Assembly (NCBI RefSeq): GCF_029960115.1
Contig: NZ_JASCOZ010000040.1
Span: 1 to 32,272, forward strand
Direction: 5' to 3'
Source of the DNA: Stenotrophomonas sp. PS02289
Lineage (GTDB): Bacteria > Pseudomonadota > Gammaproteobacteria > Xanthomonadales > Xanthomonadaceae
Length of the DNA: 32,272 bases
The notes below the pieces were generated by a model. That model had not been told where the DNA came from and did not search any database. It saw nothing but the letters and a program-made list of their open reading frames with translations. This document shows, one piece after another, positions 18,925 through 28,333 of the stretch (position 1 is the first letter of the stretch; each line of letters begins with the position of its first letter). The translations under genes and the position numbers were made by a program.

Positions 18925-21849
18925 ATGGGCAGCGTGCTGCGCGGGTTGGGATGGGGCATGGCAGTGTGGGTTGGCATGATCATGGGGCAGGGCGCAGCCG
19001 CGCAGACTGCCGGCCAGGCCGTGCTCAAGGTCGCCGGGGCCGAGCGCCCGGTGCTGCTGGAACAGGCGCGTCTGGAGAGCCGGGTGGCCGCCGGGTTGGG
19101 CGAGACGCGAATCGAACTGGTGTTCCGCAACCCCAACAACCGCGTGCTCGAGGGCAACCTGGAGTTTCCACTGGCTGACGGTCAGCAGGTCACCGGGTTC
19201 GCGCTGGACATCGACGGTGCACTGCGCGACGCGGTGCCGGTGCCCAAGGACCAGGGGCGGCAGGTGTTTGAAGCCATCGAACGCCGCAATGTGGACCCCG
19301 GGCTGCTGGAGCAGACCGCGGGCAATCAGTTCCGCCTGCGGATCTACCCGATCCCGGCGCAGGGCACGCGGCGGGTGGCGCTGACCGTACGTGAAGCATT
19401 GCCGCTGGATGCCAAGGGCCTGCGCTGGACGCTGCCGATGCAGTTCGCCCAGGGCGCGCAACAGGTGCAGTTGCGGCTGGATGCGATGGGTACCGGCGTG
19501 CCGGTCAAACACGGCCGCTCGCCGCTTGAACTGACCCTGGCCGGTGCCACCTTGCAGGCGCGCTGGCAAGGGCGGGGTGACGCATTGCCCGCGCAGCTCG
19601 GCTGGACCCTGCCGCTGCCGCGTGGCATCACCGGCATGCAGGGGCGATTCGCAGGGGAGCGCTACTTCATGGTGCAGGTGCCGGTCGCCAGCCAGACATC
19701 GCGGCGTGCCCTGCCGCGCCGCATCGGGCTGGTATGGGACGCGTCCGGTTCGGGCCGCAAGCGGGACACCGCCGCCGAACTGGCGGTGCTGGATCGTTAC
19801 CTGCGTGCCGCGGGCAACGTCCAGGTGCAGCTCACGGTGGTGCGTGACCGCGCCGAGCCCGCGCGCCGCTTCAACGTGCAGGGCGGCAACTGGTCCGCCC
19901 TGCGCCGCGAGCTGGAAGGGCTGGTGTATGACGGCGGCAGCGCCCTGGGTGACTGGACCGCCAGCGCGGACGTGGATGAAACGATTCTGGTCAGCGATGG
20001 CCTGGGCAACTTTGGCCTGCGCACGCGTCCGGCACTGCGCGCGGGGCAGCCGTTGTACGTGCTCAGCGGTGCCGGTGCGCGCACCGACGCGGCGCGGCTG
20101 CGCAGCTGGGTAGGCCGCAGTGGTGGGCAGCTGCTGGTGCTGCACAGTGCGAGCGATGCCGAGCCTGTGGCGGAGCGTCTGCTGCGCGAGACGCCGGCAC
20201 GACTGGAGGTCGGCGGCGAGGGCGTGGCCGATCTGGTGCTGGACGACGCCCAGGCTCCGCAGGGCTGGGTCCGGGTCGCAGGACGGATCGTGGCGGCGCG
20301 TGCCTCCCTCCACATGGGTGCATCCGGCGGCCGTGCCGGCCAGTCCCTGTTGCTGGAAAGCCTGCCGGACAGCGACGGCGCGCTGCCTGCCCATGCCTGG
20401 GCGGGGCTGCGACTGCGTGAACTGGAGGGCGACCGCGAGGGCAACCGCGCCGCGATACAGGCGCTGTCGCAGCAGTTCGGGCTGGTCGGCCCGGAGACCT
20501 CGCTGCTGGTCCTGGAAACGCTGGAGGACTACCTGCGCTACGGCATCCGCCCACCGGCCCCCTTGCAGACCGCGTATGACGCACGCCACGCGCTGCAGGT
20601 GCGCGATGAGGCAGAACAGCGCCGGCAGCGTCTGGACACGATTGCCGGCCAGTTCGCCGAGCGCGAGCTGTGGTGGAACCGCAGCTGGCCCAAGGGACCT
20701 CCTCCCGTTGCTGCGCAAGCGGCCAAGCGCGCCGCCGCCCGTGAGCAGGCCGCGAGCGAGGAGCGCTCCAGCATGCCGGCCGCACCCGCCCCGGCCGCAC
20801 CGCCGCCGGTGCGCGCTCTGTCACCGCCGCGCCCGGCAGCGGCAGCGGATTCGACCCTGGATCGCGTGGTCCTCACGTCTTCGGCCATGCCAGAGGCAAT
20901 GCTGGCCAATGCCGCAGCGCCCGCCGATGCCCCTGCCAATGCGGGCCAGCTGCGCATCAGCATCGGTGCATGGCAGCCGGACTCGCTGTATGCGCGCCAG
21001 CTGCGGGCTGCCGCCCCTGCGCAGGTCTATGCCCTGTACCTCAAGGAGCGGGACAACCATGCCGACAGCAGTGCGTTCTACCTGGACGTGGCCGACATCC
21101 TGCTGGAACACGGTCAGCGCGAGCGCGCCCTGCGGGTGTTGTCCAACCTGGCCGAGATGCAGCTGGAAAACCGCCATGTGCTGCGTGTGCTGGGCTACCG
21201 GCTGATGCAGGCCAAGGCCGCGGAACTGGCGGTACCGGTGTTCCGCCAAGTGCTGGCAATGGGAGAGGAGGAGCCCCAGAGTTTCCGTGACCTGGGCCTG
21301 GCGCTGGAGGCGGCCGGGCAGGCGCAGGCCGCAGTGGATGCCCTCAATGAGGTGGTGGTCCGCCCCTGGGACGCGCGCTTCGACGGTATTTCGCTGATCG
21401 CGCTGGATGAACTGAATACCCTGGCCAGCCGCCACAAGGTGGACCTGGGCAAGGTGGACCCGCGCCTGCGTCGGGCCATGCCGTTGGATCTGCGGGTGGT
21501 GCTGAGCTGGGACAGCGACAACAGCGACATGGACCTGTGGGTGACCGATCCGAATGGCGAGCGCGCGTATTACGGCAACCGGCTGACCTATCAGGGCGGG
21601 CAGATGTCGCGCGACTTCACCGGTGGCTACGGACCGGAACAGTTCTCGCTGCGCCAGGCCAAGCCGGGCCGGTACAAGGTGGAGGCCAATTACTTTGGCA
21701 GCCGCGAGCAGCTGGTGACCGGGGCGACCACGCTGACCCTGCGCCTGAGCACGAAGTGGGGCAGTGAACGCCAGCAGGACCAGTACGTGACCATGCGGTT
21801 GGAGGACGACAGTGAGACGGTGCTGGTCGGCGAGTTCGAGGTGAAGTGA
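18925..21849 (+). CDS. Large secreted VIT / vWA-like / DUF2135 protein
   Basis: A 974-residue exported protein. The signal peptide covers about 1-27 (GQGAAAQ end). A VIT domain follows at about 40-165, with the marker segments LVFRNPNNRVLEGNLEFPL and FEAIERR. The vWA-like domain starts near 265 and has a metal-site motif DASGS at 272-276; the later Thr and Asp positions read GGS and SDG, so the site may be incomplete. A low-complexity Ala/Pro-rich linker spans about 591-641, TPR-like helices about 692-838, and a C-terminal DUF2135 beta domain about 852-973 (DMDLWVTDPNGE, AYYGNR). The start ATG has AGGAG seven bases upstream. Such proteins probably act in the envelope by binding other proteins. 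No partner is encoded next to it except the divergent DUF1176 gene. Confidence 0.85.
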   Translation: MGSVLRGLGWGMAVWVGMIMGQGAAAQTAGQAVLKVAGAERPVLLEQARLESRVAAGLGETRIELVFRNPNNRVLEGNLEFPLADGQQVTGFALDIDGALRDAVPVPKDQGRQVFEAIERRNVDPGLLEQTAGNQFRLRIYPIPAQGTRRVALTVREALPLDAKGLRWTLPMQFAQGAQQVQLRLDAMGTGVPVKHGRSPLELTLAGATLQARWQGRGDALPAQLGWTLPLPRGITGMQGRFAGERYFMVQVPVASQTSRRALPRRIGLVWDASGSGRKRDTAAELAVLDRYLRAAGNVQVQLTVVRDRAEPARRFNVQGGNWSALRRELEGLVYDGGSALGDWTASADVDETILVSDGLGNFGLRTRPALRAGQPLYVLSGAGARTDAARLRSWVGRSGGQLLVLHSASDAEPVAERLLRETPARLEVGGEGVADLVLDDAQAPQGWVRVAGRIVAARASLHMGASGGRAGQSLLLESLPDSDGALPAHAWAGLRLRELEGDREGNRAAIQALSQQFGLVGPETSLLVLETLEDYLRYGIRPPAPLQTAYDARHALQVRDEAEQRRQRLDTIAGQFAERELWWNRSWPKGPPPVAAQAAKRAAAREQAASEERSSMPAAPAPAAPPPVRALSPPRPAAAADSTLDRVVLTSSAMPEAMLANAAAPADAPANAGQLRISIGAWQPDSLYARQLRAAAPAQVYALYLKERDNHADSSAFYLDVADILLEHGQRERALRVLSNLAEMQLENRHVLRVLGYRLMQAKAAELAVPVFRQVLAMGEEEPQSFRDLGLALEAAGQAQAAVDALNEVVVRPWDARFDGISLIALDELNTLASRHKVDLGKVDPRLRRAMPLDLRVVLSWDSDNSDMDLWVTDPNGERAYYGNRLTYQGGQMSRDFTGGYGPEQFSLRQAKPGRYKVEANYFGSREQLVTGATTLTLRLSTKWGSERQQDQYVTMRLEDDSETVLVGEFEVK

Positions 21850-21877
21850 CGGCCAACATGAACGGGGCCGCTGAGGC

Positions 21878-21883
21878 TATAAT
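21878..21883 (+). promoter_or_regulatory. Probable -10 box of prfB
   Basis: A perfect TATAAT lies 35 bases before the prfB start used here. No good -35 is visible at 16-18 bases upstream, so the promoter may depend on an activator or on upstream elements. The position implies a 5' leader of about 16-28 nt. Confidence 0.5.
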
Positions 21884-21917
21884 CGGCGGTCTTGTCCAAG
21901 CCTTCATGACTGCCGAT

Positions 21918-23043
21918 ATGATCGAGCTCAATCCCGTGCGCCAGCGAATCACCGATCTGACCGATCGTGTGGTCTCGCTCAGGGGGTATCTTTGACTACG
22001 ACGCCAAGAAAGAGCGTCTGGAAGAAGTAACCCGGGAACTGGAAAACCCCGATATCTGGAACAACCCGGAGTACGCCCAGAACCTGGGCAAGGAACGCTC
22101 CCTGCTGGACAAGACGGTGGGCGGCATCGCCACCATCCTGGACGGGTTGACCGAAAGCAGCGAGCTGCTGGAACTGGCTGAAAGCGAGCAGGACGAAGAC
22201 ACCGCGCTGGCCGTGGTGGCCGACCTGGACAAGTACCAGAAGCACGTGGAGCAGCTGGAGTTCCAGCGCATGTTCTCGGGCGAGATGGACAGCGCAGCCG
22301 CCTTCGTCGACATCCAGGCCGGTGCCGGTGGTACCGAAGCCCAGGACTGGGCTGAAATCCTGCTGCGCATGTACCTGCGCTGGTGCGAATCGCGCGGCTG
22401 GAAGACCGAGCTGATGGAAGTCTCCGGCGGCGACGTCGCCGGCATCAAGTCGGCCACGCTGCGCGTGGAAGGCGACTATGCCTATGGCTGGCTGAAGACC
22501 GAGACCGGCGTGCACCGCCTGGTGCGCAAGTCGCCGTTCGACTCGGACAACCGCCGCCACACCAGTTTCACCTCGGTGTTCGTGTCGCCGGAAATCGACG
22601 ACAACATCGACATCACCATCAACCCGGCCGACCTGCGCACCGACGTGTACCGTTCCTCCGGTGCCGGTGGTCAGCACGTCAACAAGACCGAGTCGGCGGT
22701 GCGTATCACCCACGTGCCCAGCGGCATCGTGGTGGCCTGCCAGACCGGCCGCAGCCAGCACCAGAACCGCGACAACGCGATGAAGATGCTGGCCGCCAAG
22801 CTGTACGAGCTGGAAATCCAGAAGCGCAACGCGGAAAAGGACGCCGTGGAAGCGACCAAGTCCGACATCGGCTGGGGCAGCCAGATCCGCAACTACGTGC
22901 TCGACCAGAGCCGTATCAAGGACCTGCGCACCGGCATCGAACGTTCGGATACGCAGAAGGTGCTGGACGGCGACCTCGACGAATTCGTCGAAGCCAGCCT
23001 CAAGTCCGGCCTGGAAGTCGGCTCCAAGCGCATCGACGCGTAA
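21918..23043 (+). CDS. prfB: Peptide chain release factor 2 (programmed +1 frameshift)
   Basis: RF2 reads UGA and UAA stops. The gene is in two frames. The first (25 codons from ATG 21918, [10 protein letters not shown]) runs to an in-frame TGA at 21993. The ribosome shifts +1 at CTT and continues from GAC at 21994, giving 374 residues. The tripeptide SPF and the catalytic GGQ ([13 protein letters not shown]) are intact. An ATG at 21906 in the same frame would add four residues; 21918 fits the family N-terminus better, but neither has a clear Shine-Dalgarno. lysS follows by 43 bp. Confidence 0.96.
21978..21996 (+). promoter_or_regulatory. prfB autoregulatory frameshift site
   Basis: The sequence CTC AGG GGG TAT CTT TGA C contains the internal Shine-Dalgarno-like AGGGGGT, the slippery CTT and the weak-context stop TGA followed by C. 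When RF2 is scarce the ribosome pauses at TGA and slips one base forward; when it is plentiful, translation stops. This is the classic RF2 control, and all its elements are present. Confidence 0.97.
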
Positions 23044-23086
23044 TTCATTCCCTTTGTATCCCCCGCACAAGACCAGCGACCACGCC

Positions 23087-24604
23087 ATGAACGATCAGAC
23101 CCCCGCGCCGCAGACCCCCGTCGACGAGAACAGCCTCATCGCCGAGCGCCGCGCGAAACTGACCGCGCTGCGCGGGCAGGGCATTGCCTACCCGAATGAC
23201 TTCCGTCGCGAAGACTTCGCTGGCAGCCTGCAGGCCGAGTACGCCGATGCCGAGCAGTGGACCGCTGAGACCCTGGAGGCCAACGACCGCCAGGTGAAGA
23301 TGGCCGGTCGTCTGATGGCCAAGCGGGTCATGGGCAAGGCCAGCTTCGCCCAGATCCAGGACGAATCCGGCCGCATCCAGCTGTTCCTGCAGGGCAACGC
23401 CCTGGGTGACGTCTACACCGCCTTCAAGGGCTGGGACGTGGGCGACATCATTGCCGTGGAAGGCGGGCTGACCCGGACCAAGACCGGCGAACTGTCGGTC
23501 AAGGCCACCAGCATCCGTCTGCTGACCAAGTCGCTGCGCCCGTTGCCGGACAAGTGGCACGGTCTGGCCGATGTCGAGCAGCGCTACCGCCAGCGCTACG
23601 TCGACCTGATCGTCACCCCGGAATCGCGCGAGGTGTTCATCAAGCGCTCGCGCATCATCCGTGCGATGCGCGCGTGGCTGGACAGCCGCGACTTCCTGGA
23701 AGTGGAAACGCCGATGATGCATTACATCCCCGGCGGTGCCACGGCCAAGCCGTTCACCACCCACCACAACGCGCTGGACCTGGACCTGTACCTGCGCGTG
23801 GCGCCGGAGCTGTACCTCAAGCGCCTGACCGTGGGCGGCCTGGAGCGGGTGTACGAAATCAACCGCAACTTCCGCAATGAAGGCGTCAGCACCCGGCACA
23901 ACCCGGAATTCACCATGATGGAGCTGTACGAGGCCTACGCCACGTACAACGAGATCATGGACCTGACCGAAAACGTCATTCGTGACGTCGCCCAGAGCGT
24001 GCTCGGCACCACGGAAGTGGAGTGGGACGGGGCGAAGATCGACCTGGGCCCGGCGTTCCGCCGCTGGCGCATGGACGAGGCCGTCCGCCACCACAATCCG
24101 GAAATCAGCGCGGCCGACTGCACCGACCGCGACGCCCTGCTGCGCCACTGCGAACGCCTGAAGATCCGGGTCAAGCCGTCCTACGGTTGGGGCAAGCTGC
24201 TGCTGGAGATCTTCGAGGCGACGGTGGAGCACACCCTGATCCAGCCGACCTTCATCACCGACCACCCGGTCGAGGTCTCGCCGCTGGCACGTGCCAACGA
24301 CAACGATCCCGGCTACACCGATCGCTTCGAGCTGTTCATCAACGGCAAGGAGCTGGCCAACGGCTTCTCCGAGCTGAACGACCCGGAAGACCAGGCGGCG
24401 CGCTTCCAGGCGCAGGTGGCGGCGAAGGAAGGCGGGGATGATGAGGCGATGCACTACGACGCCGACTACATCCGTGCGCTGGAGTACGGCATGGCCCCGA
24501 CCGGCGGCCTGGGCATCGGCATTGACCGTCTGGTGATGCTGTTGACCAGCAGCAGTTCCATCCGTGACGTGCTGCTGTTCCCCTACATGCGCCCGGAAAA
24601 CTGA
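23087..24604 (+). CDS. lysS: Lysyl-tRNA synthetase (class II)
   Basis: A 505-residue enzyme that charges tRNA-Lys. The N-terminal OB-fold anticodon-binding domain spans about 70-170 ([27 protein letters not shown] segment). The class II catalytic core follows with motif 2 [18 protein letters not shown] and motif 3 [13 protein letters not shown]. The start is the ATG at 23087 (MNDQTPAPQ); an upstream TTG in frame at 23054 is less likely. Only a weak ribosome-binding site is visible. It is co-directional with prfB, a conserved pair. Confidence 0.96.
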   Translation: MNDQTPAPQTPVDENSLIAERRAKLTALRGQGIAYPNDFRREDFAGSLQAEYADAEQWTAETLEANDRQVKMAGRLMAKRVMGKASFAQIQDESGRIQLFLQGNALGDVYTAFKGWDVGDIIAVEGGLTRTKTGELSVKATSIRLLTKSLRPLPDKWHGLADVEQRYRQRYVDLIVTPESREVFIKRSRIIRAMRAWLDSRDFLEVETPMMHYIPGGATAKPFTTHHNALDLDLYLRVAPELYLKRLTVGGLERVYEINRNFRNEGVSTRHNPEFTMMELYEAYATYNEIMDLTENVIRDVAQSVLGTTEVEWDGAKIDLGPAFRRWRMDEAVRHHNPEISAADCTDRDALLRHCERLKIRVKPSYGWGKLLLEIFEATVEHTLIQPTFITDHPVEVSPLARANDNDPGYTDRFELFINGKELANGFSELNDPEDQAARFQAQVAAKEGGDDEAMHYDADYIRALEYGMAPTGGLGIGIDRLVMLLTSSSSIRDVLLFPYMRPEN

Positions 24605-24635
24605 GACCCAGGTCTCGGATGGCCCGGAAAGGGCC
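24603..24635 (+). terminator. Weak hairpins after lysS
   Basis: The lysS stop lies inside GAGACC-CA-GGTCTC (24603-24616). A second stem, GGCCC/GGGCC with loop GGAAA, covers 24621-24635. No T-run follows, so this is at best a weak or Rho-assisted end point. Confidence 0.35.
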
Positions 24636-24757
24636 GTCCCCCGGGGCTTTCGCCGACATGGCCGCGCGAGTATGGTTTCTGCGTGGCCTCATGAACTCCC
24701 AGGCACTCTGGCCACGGATCATGGGTGGGTTGCGGGCAGCTGACGCGAGCTTCACAC

Positions 24758-24773
24758 TGTGACCACGATCATG
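24758..24773 (+). promoter_or_regulatory. Possible CRP/Clp-like site upstream of rpfG
   Basis: TGTGA, six bases, then TCATG matches the TGTGA-N6-TCACA consensus at eight of ten fixed positions. It overlaps a small palindrome, TCACA-C-TGTGA (24752-24762). Clp is the CRP-like regulator of xanthomonads and is linked to Rpf signalling, so a site here is plausible but unproven. The rest of the 199-bp gap between lysS and rpfG holds a 9-base direct repeat (CGATCATGA at 24766 and 24782). Confidence 0.3.
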
Positions 24774-24803
24774 AACTGGGGCGATCATGAGCGGAGGTGA
24801 CGC

Positions 24804-25943
24804 GTGCAAGGTCCCGGTATGCAAGGTGGCGGAGTATCCTTTACACAGCCTGTTCCAATGTGGTCCCGGCAGACGACGGAAGCAGCCTTGAATATTGTCA
24901 TCGTTGACGATCAGACGTCCGCGCGCACGATGCTGCGCCATGTCATCGAAGACATCGCGCCCGAACTGAGCGTGCACGACTTCGGCGACCCGCTGACCGC
25001 GTTGGCATGGTGCGAGTCCAATGCCGTGGACCTGCTGCTGCTCGACTACCGCATGCCGGAGATGGACGGGCTGGAATTCGCCCGGCGTTTCCGTCGCCTG
25101 CCCAAGCATCGCGACATTCCGGTCATCCTGATCACCGTGGTCGGCGACGAGCCGATCCGACAGGCCGCGCTGGAAGCCGGCGTGATCGACTTCCTGGTCA
25201 AACCGATCCGTCCGCGTGAGCTGCGCGCGCGCTGCTACAACCTGCTGCAGCTGCGCCAGCAGTCGGAGAACGTCAAACAACGCGCGCTGTCGCTGGAGCA
25301 GCGCCTGCTGGCCAGCATGCACGAGGTGGAAGAACGCGAGCGCGAAACGCTGTCGCGCCTGGCGCGCGCGATCGAGTTCCGCGACGCGGGCACCAGTGCG
25401 TACCTCGAGCGCATGGCGCACGTGGCCGGCCTGATCGCCGAACAGCTGGGCCTGCCTGAAGAAGAAGTGCGCCTGATCGAAATGGCCGCGCCCCTGCACG
25501 ACATGGGCAAGATCGCCATTCCCGACGCGGTGCTGCTCAAGCAGGGTAAACTCAACGATGAAGAGCTGGCGATCATGCGCCGGCATCCCCGGATCGGTTA
25601 CGAGCTGCTCAGCGGCAGCCAGAACCGGTTCATCCAGGTGGGCGCGCTGATCGCGCTGCGCCACCACGAACGCTTTGACGGCAGCGGGTATCCCGACGGC
25701 CTGGTTGGCGAGGCGATCCCGCTGGAAGCGCGGATTGTGGCGGTGGCCGACGTCTTCGACGCCCTGATTTCGCCGAGGCCTTACAAGGAAGCATGGAGCA
25801 TGGAAGCCACACTGGCCTATCTGTACGCGCAACGCGGTCGCCTGTTCGACCCACGCTGCGTGGATGCACTGCTGCACGGTCGCGTGCAGCTGGACGAGAT
25901 CTGCGCGCAGCATTCCACTGCGTCTTCCCGACCGGGGATGTGA
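24804..25943 (+). CDS. rpfG: RpfG: response regulator with HD-GYP cyclic di-GMP phosphodiesterase
   Basis: A 379-residue cytosolic output protein of DSF sensing. The receiver domain (about 29-145) has the phospho-acceptor Asp81 in LLLDYRMPE and the conserved Lys of LVKP. The HD-GYP domain (about 185-360) has His232-Asp233 in HDMGKIAIPD and the signature HHERFDGSGYPDGL. It hydrolyses cyclic di-GMP once phosphorylated by RpfC. Translation starts at GTG 24804, with a strong GGAGG six bases upstream. rpfC begins one base after the stop; the rpfH gene found between them in Xanthomonas campestris is absent. Confidence 0.94.
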   Translation: MQGPGMQGGGVSFTQPVPMWSRQTTEAALNIVIVDDQTSARTMLRHVIEDIAPELSVHDFGDPLTALAWCESNAVDLLLLDYRMPEMDGLEFARRFRRLPKHRDIPVILITVVGDEPIRQAALEAGVIDFLVKPIRPRELRARCYNLLQLRQQSENVKQRALSLEQRLLASMHEVEERERETLSRLARAIEFRDAGTSAYLERMAHVAGLIAEQLGLPEEEVRLIEMAAPLHDMGKIAIPDAVLLKQGKLNDEELAIMRRHPRIGYELLSGSQNRFIQVGALIALRHHERFDGSGYPDGLVGEAIPLEARIVAVADVFDALISPRPYKEAWSMEATLAYLYAQRGRLFDPRCVDALLHGRVQLDEICAQHSTASSRPGM

Positions 25944-25944
25944 C

Positions 25945-28155
25945 ATGGGCGGTGTGTTCCAGAAGGTGAGGCAGCGGCTCGGCGCGAGCGGTGCCCTGGC
26001 GTTGCTGCGCGCGCGACTGAGCGGTCGTCCGGACAGCGAACACGGCCAGGCCATCGTGCGCATGGTGCTGATCGTGCTGATCCTGGCCTATGTGCTGATG
26101 CCCAATGTGCGCAACGACCTGCCGCACCACCAGTACCAGGTGGTGCTGGGCATCGTGCTCACCGGCCTCACCCTGTCGGTGGCGCTGTTCGGCTGGCTGC
26201 TGGCCCGCCCGGGACGTTCCGACCCACGCCGCGTCGCCGGCATGCTGGCCGACTATGGGTTGATTGCGGCCGGCATGGTGCAGATGGGCGAGCCGCTGGC
26301 CTGGGTGTACATCGTGGTGATGTGGGTCACGGTGGGCAACGGCATGCGCTTTGGCAACCGTTACCTGTATGCCGCGGTGGGCATGGCGCTGATCAGCTTC
26401 GGCGTGACCATGATGACCACCGACTACTGGCGCGACAACGCGCGCCTCGGCTTTGGCCTGTGGCTGGGGCTGGCGGCGGTGCCGCTGTACTTTGCCAGCC
26501 TGCTGCGCCAGTTGACCCGCGCGATGGACGAGGCGCGTCGCGCCAGCGAGGCCAAGAGCCGCTTCCTGGCCAACATGAGCCATGAGTTCCGCACCCCGCT
26601 CAATGGTCTTTCCGGGATGACCGAAGTGCTGGCCACGACCCAGCTGGATGACGAGCAGCGCGAGTGCGTGAACACCATCCAGGCCTCTTCGCGCAGCCTG
26701 CTGACCCTGGTGGAAGAGGTGCTGGACATCTCCGCCATCGAGGCGGGCAAACTGCGCGTGGTCGAGGAGGATTTCGCCCTGGCCGACGTGATCCAGTCGA
26801 TCGGCCTGATCCTGATGCCGCAGGCGCGGGTCAAGCGGCTCGATTACCAGGTCAAGGTGGACCCGGCCGTGCCGCTGCTGCTGCGCGGCGACCTGGGGCA
26901 CCTGCGGCAGATTCTGCTCAACCTGGCCGGCAACGCGGTGAAGTTCACCGAGCAGGGCAAGGTGGAGATCCGCGTGGCGCTGCTGCGCGAGGAAAGCGAC
27001 GGCCGCGTTCGGCTGCGCTTCGATATTTTCGACACCGGCATCGGGGTCAACCTGGACATGGCTCCGCGTCTGTTCCGGGCGTTCGAGCAGGCCGACGTCA
27101 GCCTGGGCCGCCGTCATGAAGGCTCCGGCCTCGGCACCTCGATCGCGCGTGGCCTGGTCGAGGCCATGGGGGGTGACATCGGCTTTGCCGACAACCCGCC
27201 GCAGGGCAGCCAGTTCTGGTTCGAGCTGCCGTTCGCGCTGCCGCCGGTGGAGCAGGGTCGCTTCACCCCGGCCGTGGCCGGCGACGCGGCACCGGGTGGG
27301 GCCGGCAATGTGATCGCGTTCGCCGATCCGTTCCTGCGTCACCGTGCGCGCGTGCGCAGCATGAAGGTGCTGGTGGCCGACGACCACCAGGCCAACCGCC
27401 TGGTGCTGCAGCGGCTGCTGCAGAAGGCGGGGCACAAGGTGGTGTGCGTCAACGGCGGCGAAGCCGTGCTCGATGCCATGGCCGAGAGCGACTACGACGT
27501 GGCCATCGTCGACCTGCACATGCCGGGCATGAGCGGGCTGGACATGCTCAAGGAACTGCGGGTGATGCAGTCCGGCGGTGGGCCGCGTACGCCAGTGCTG
27601 GTGCTGAGCGCCGACGTCACCCCCGAGTCGATCCAGCAGTGCACCCAGGCCGGTGCGCATACCTTCTTCGGCAAGCCGGTGGTGCCGGTGCGCCTGCTCG
27701 ACACCCTGGCCGAGATCGCCAGCAACGATGCGCGTAAGCCGAGGGTCAACGTGGTGCCGGCACCTGCGGCTGGCGTCGGCGTGCTGGATACCGGCGTGCT
27801 CGACGAACTGGCCTCGCTGGGCATGGGCGAGAGCTTCGAGCAGGAGTTCATCCGTCAGTGCCTGGTGGACGCCAAGCAGTGCCTGGTGACGGCCAACGAG
27901 GCCGGTGAGCGCGGTGATTGGGTGCTGCTGCGCGAGCAGGCGCACGCGATCAAGGGCGTGGCCAGCAACCTCGGGCTGGTGCGTGTGGCGTTCCGCTCCG
28001 GTGAGGTCATGCACATGGCCGACTGGCAGCTCAAGAGCGAGTGGAAGGAGCGGATGAAGCAGATCCGCGCGGCGGTGAAGGAAGGTCGACAGGCGTTGGC
28101 GGCGCGCATGCACCCCAGTGCGGTGACGGGCGACAGCGACATCGATATCGGTTGA
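25945..28155 (+). CDS. rpfC: RpfC: hybrid sensor kinase for DSF
   Basis: A 736-residue inner-membrane sensor. Five or six hydrophobic segments lie between about 36 and 187. A HisKA domain follows with His213 in ANMSHEFRTPLNG, then an ATPase domain with N-box LAGNAVKF and G-boxes FDTGIGV and GSGLGTSI. A receiver domain with Asp523 in IVDLHMPG and a C-terminal HPt domain with His667 in QAHAIKGVASNLG complete the phosphorelay. It binds DSF through the membrane part, restrains RpfF by protein contact in Xanthomonas, and phosphorylates RpfG. Its start is set by proximity to the rpfG stop and the family-like N-terminus MGGVFQKVRQRL. Confidence 0.94.
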   Translation: MGGVFQKVRQRLGASGALALLRARLSGRPDSEHGQAIVRMVLIVLILAYVLMPNVRNDLPHHQYQVVLGIVLTGLTLSVALFGWLLARPGRSDPRRVAGMLADYGLIAAGMVQMGEPLAWVYIVVMWVTVGNGMRFGNRYLYAAVGMALISFGVTMMTTDYWRDNARLGFGLWLGLAAVPLYFASLLRQLTRAMDEARRASEAKSRFLANMSHEFRTPLNGLSGMTEVLATTQLDDEQRECVNTIQASSRSLLTLVEEVLDISAIEAGKLRVVEEDFALADVIQSIGLILMPQARVKRLDYQVKVDPAVPLLLRGDLGHLRQILLNLAGNAVKFTEQGKVEIRVALLREESDGRVRLRFDIFDTGIGVNLDMAPRLFRAFEQADVSLGRRHEGSGLGTSIARGLVEAMGGDIGFADNPPQGSQFWFELPFALPPVEQGRFTPAVAGDAAPGGAGNVIAFADPFLRHRARVRSMKVLVADDHQANRLVLQRLLQKAGHKVVCVNGGEAVLDAMAESDYDVAIVDLHMPGMSGLDMLKELRVMQSGGGPRTPVLVLSADVTPESIQQCTQAGAHTFFGKPVVPVRLLDTLAEIASNDARKPRVNVVPAPAAGVGVLDTGVLDELASLGMGESFEQEFIRQCLVDAKQCLVTANEAGERGDWVLLREQAHAIKGVASNLGLVRVAFRSGEVMHMADWQLKSEWKERMKQIRAAVKEGRQALAARMHPSAVTGDSDIDIG

Positions 28156-28157
28156 TT

Positions 28158-28174
28158 GGTCGCGTCATGCGACC
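28158..28174 (+). terminator. Stem-loop right after rpfC
   Basis: GGTCGC and GCGACC form a 6-bp GC-rich stem around the loop GTCAT, two bases after the rpfC stop. No T-run follows. It could limit read-through into rpfF or protect the rpfGC message. Confidence 0.4.
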
Positions 28175-28192
28175 TCCTCGACGACCCTGAAC

Positions 28193-28212
28193 ACCGTTCA
28201 CATAGGAACGGT
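28193..28212 (+). promoter_or_regulatory. Dyad in the rpfC-rpfF gap, with a weak promoter candidate
   Basis: ACCGTT and AACGGT form an inverted repeat with an 8-base centre, about 120 bases before the rpfF start. Downstream, TTGCAT (28231) and TAGGAT (28257) are 20 bases apart, too wide for a good sigma-70 promoter. The 178-bp gap is large enough for rpfF to have its own control, and the dyad is a candidate operator. No known regulator site is recognised. Confidence 0.35.
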
Positions 28213-28333
28213 TGCCACTGTTGCAGATGTTTGCATTCCAGCGAACGTGCCCGGTGTAGGATCGCGGCGTGTGGACCCGTCAGGCCTGCCGCCCACCGTC
28301 CTCCCTCCAGGCCAACTCGCCGAGGAAATTGCC

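Noticed and set aside
21993..21995. Apparent nonsense mutation in prfB
   Set aside because: The TGA is the conserved regulatory stop of RF2, with all frameshift elements present, so the gene is intact.
24621..24650. Intrinsic terminator after lysS
   Set aside because: The stem exists but no T-run follows; listed only as a weak hairpin.
25630..28113. 827-codon open frame antisense to rpfC
   Set aside because: Composition is His/Gln/Arg-rich and no domain is seen, while the opposite strand encodes a full hybrid kinase.
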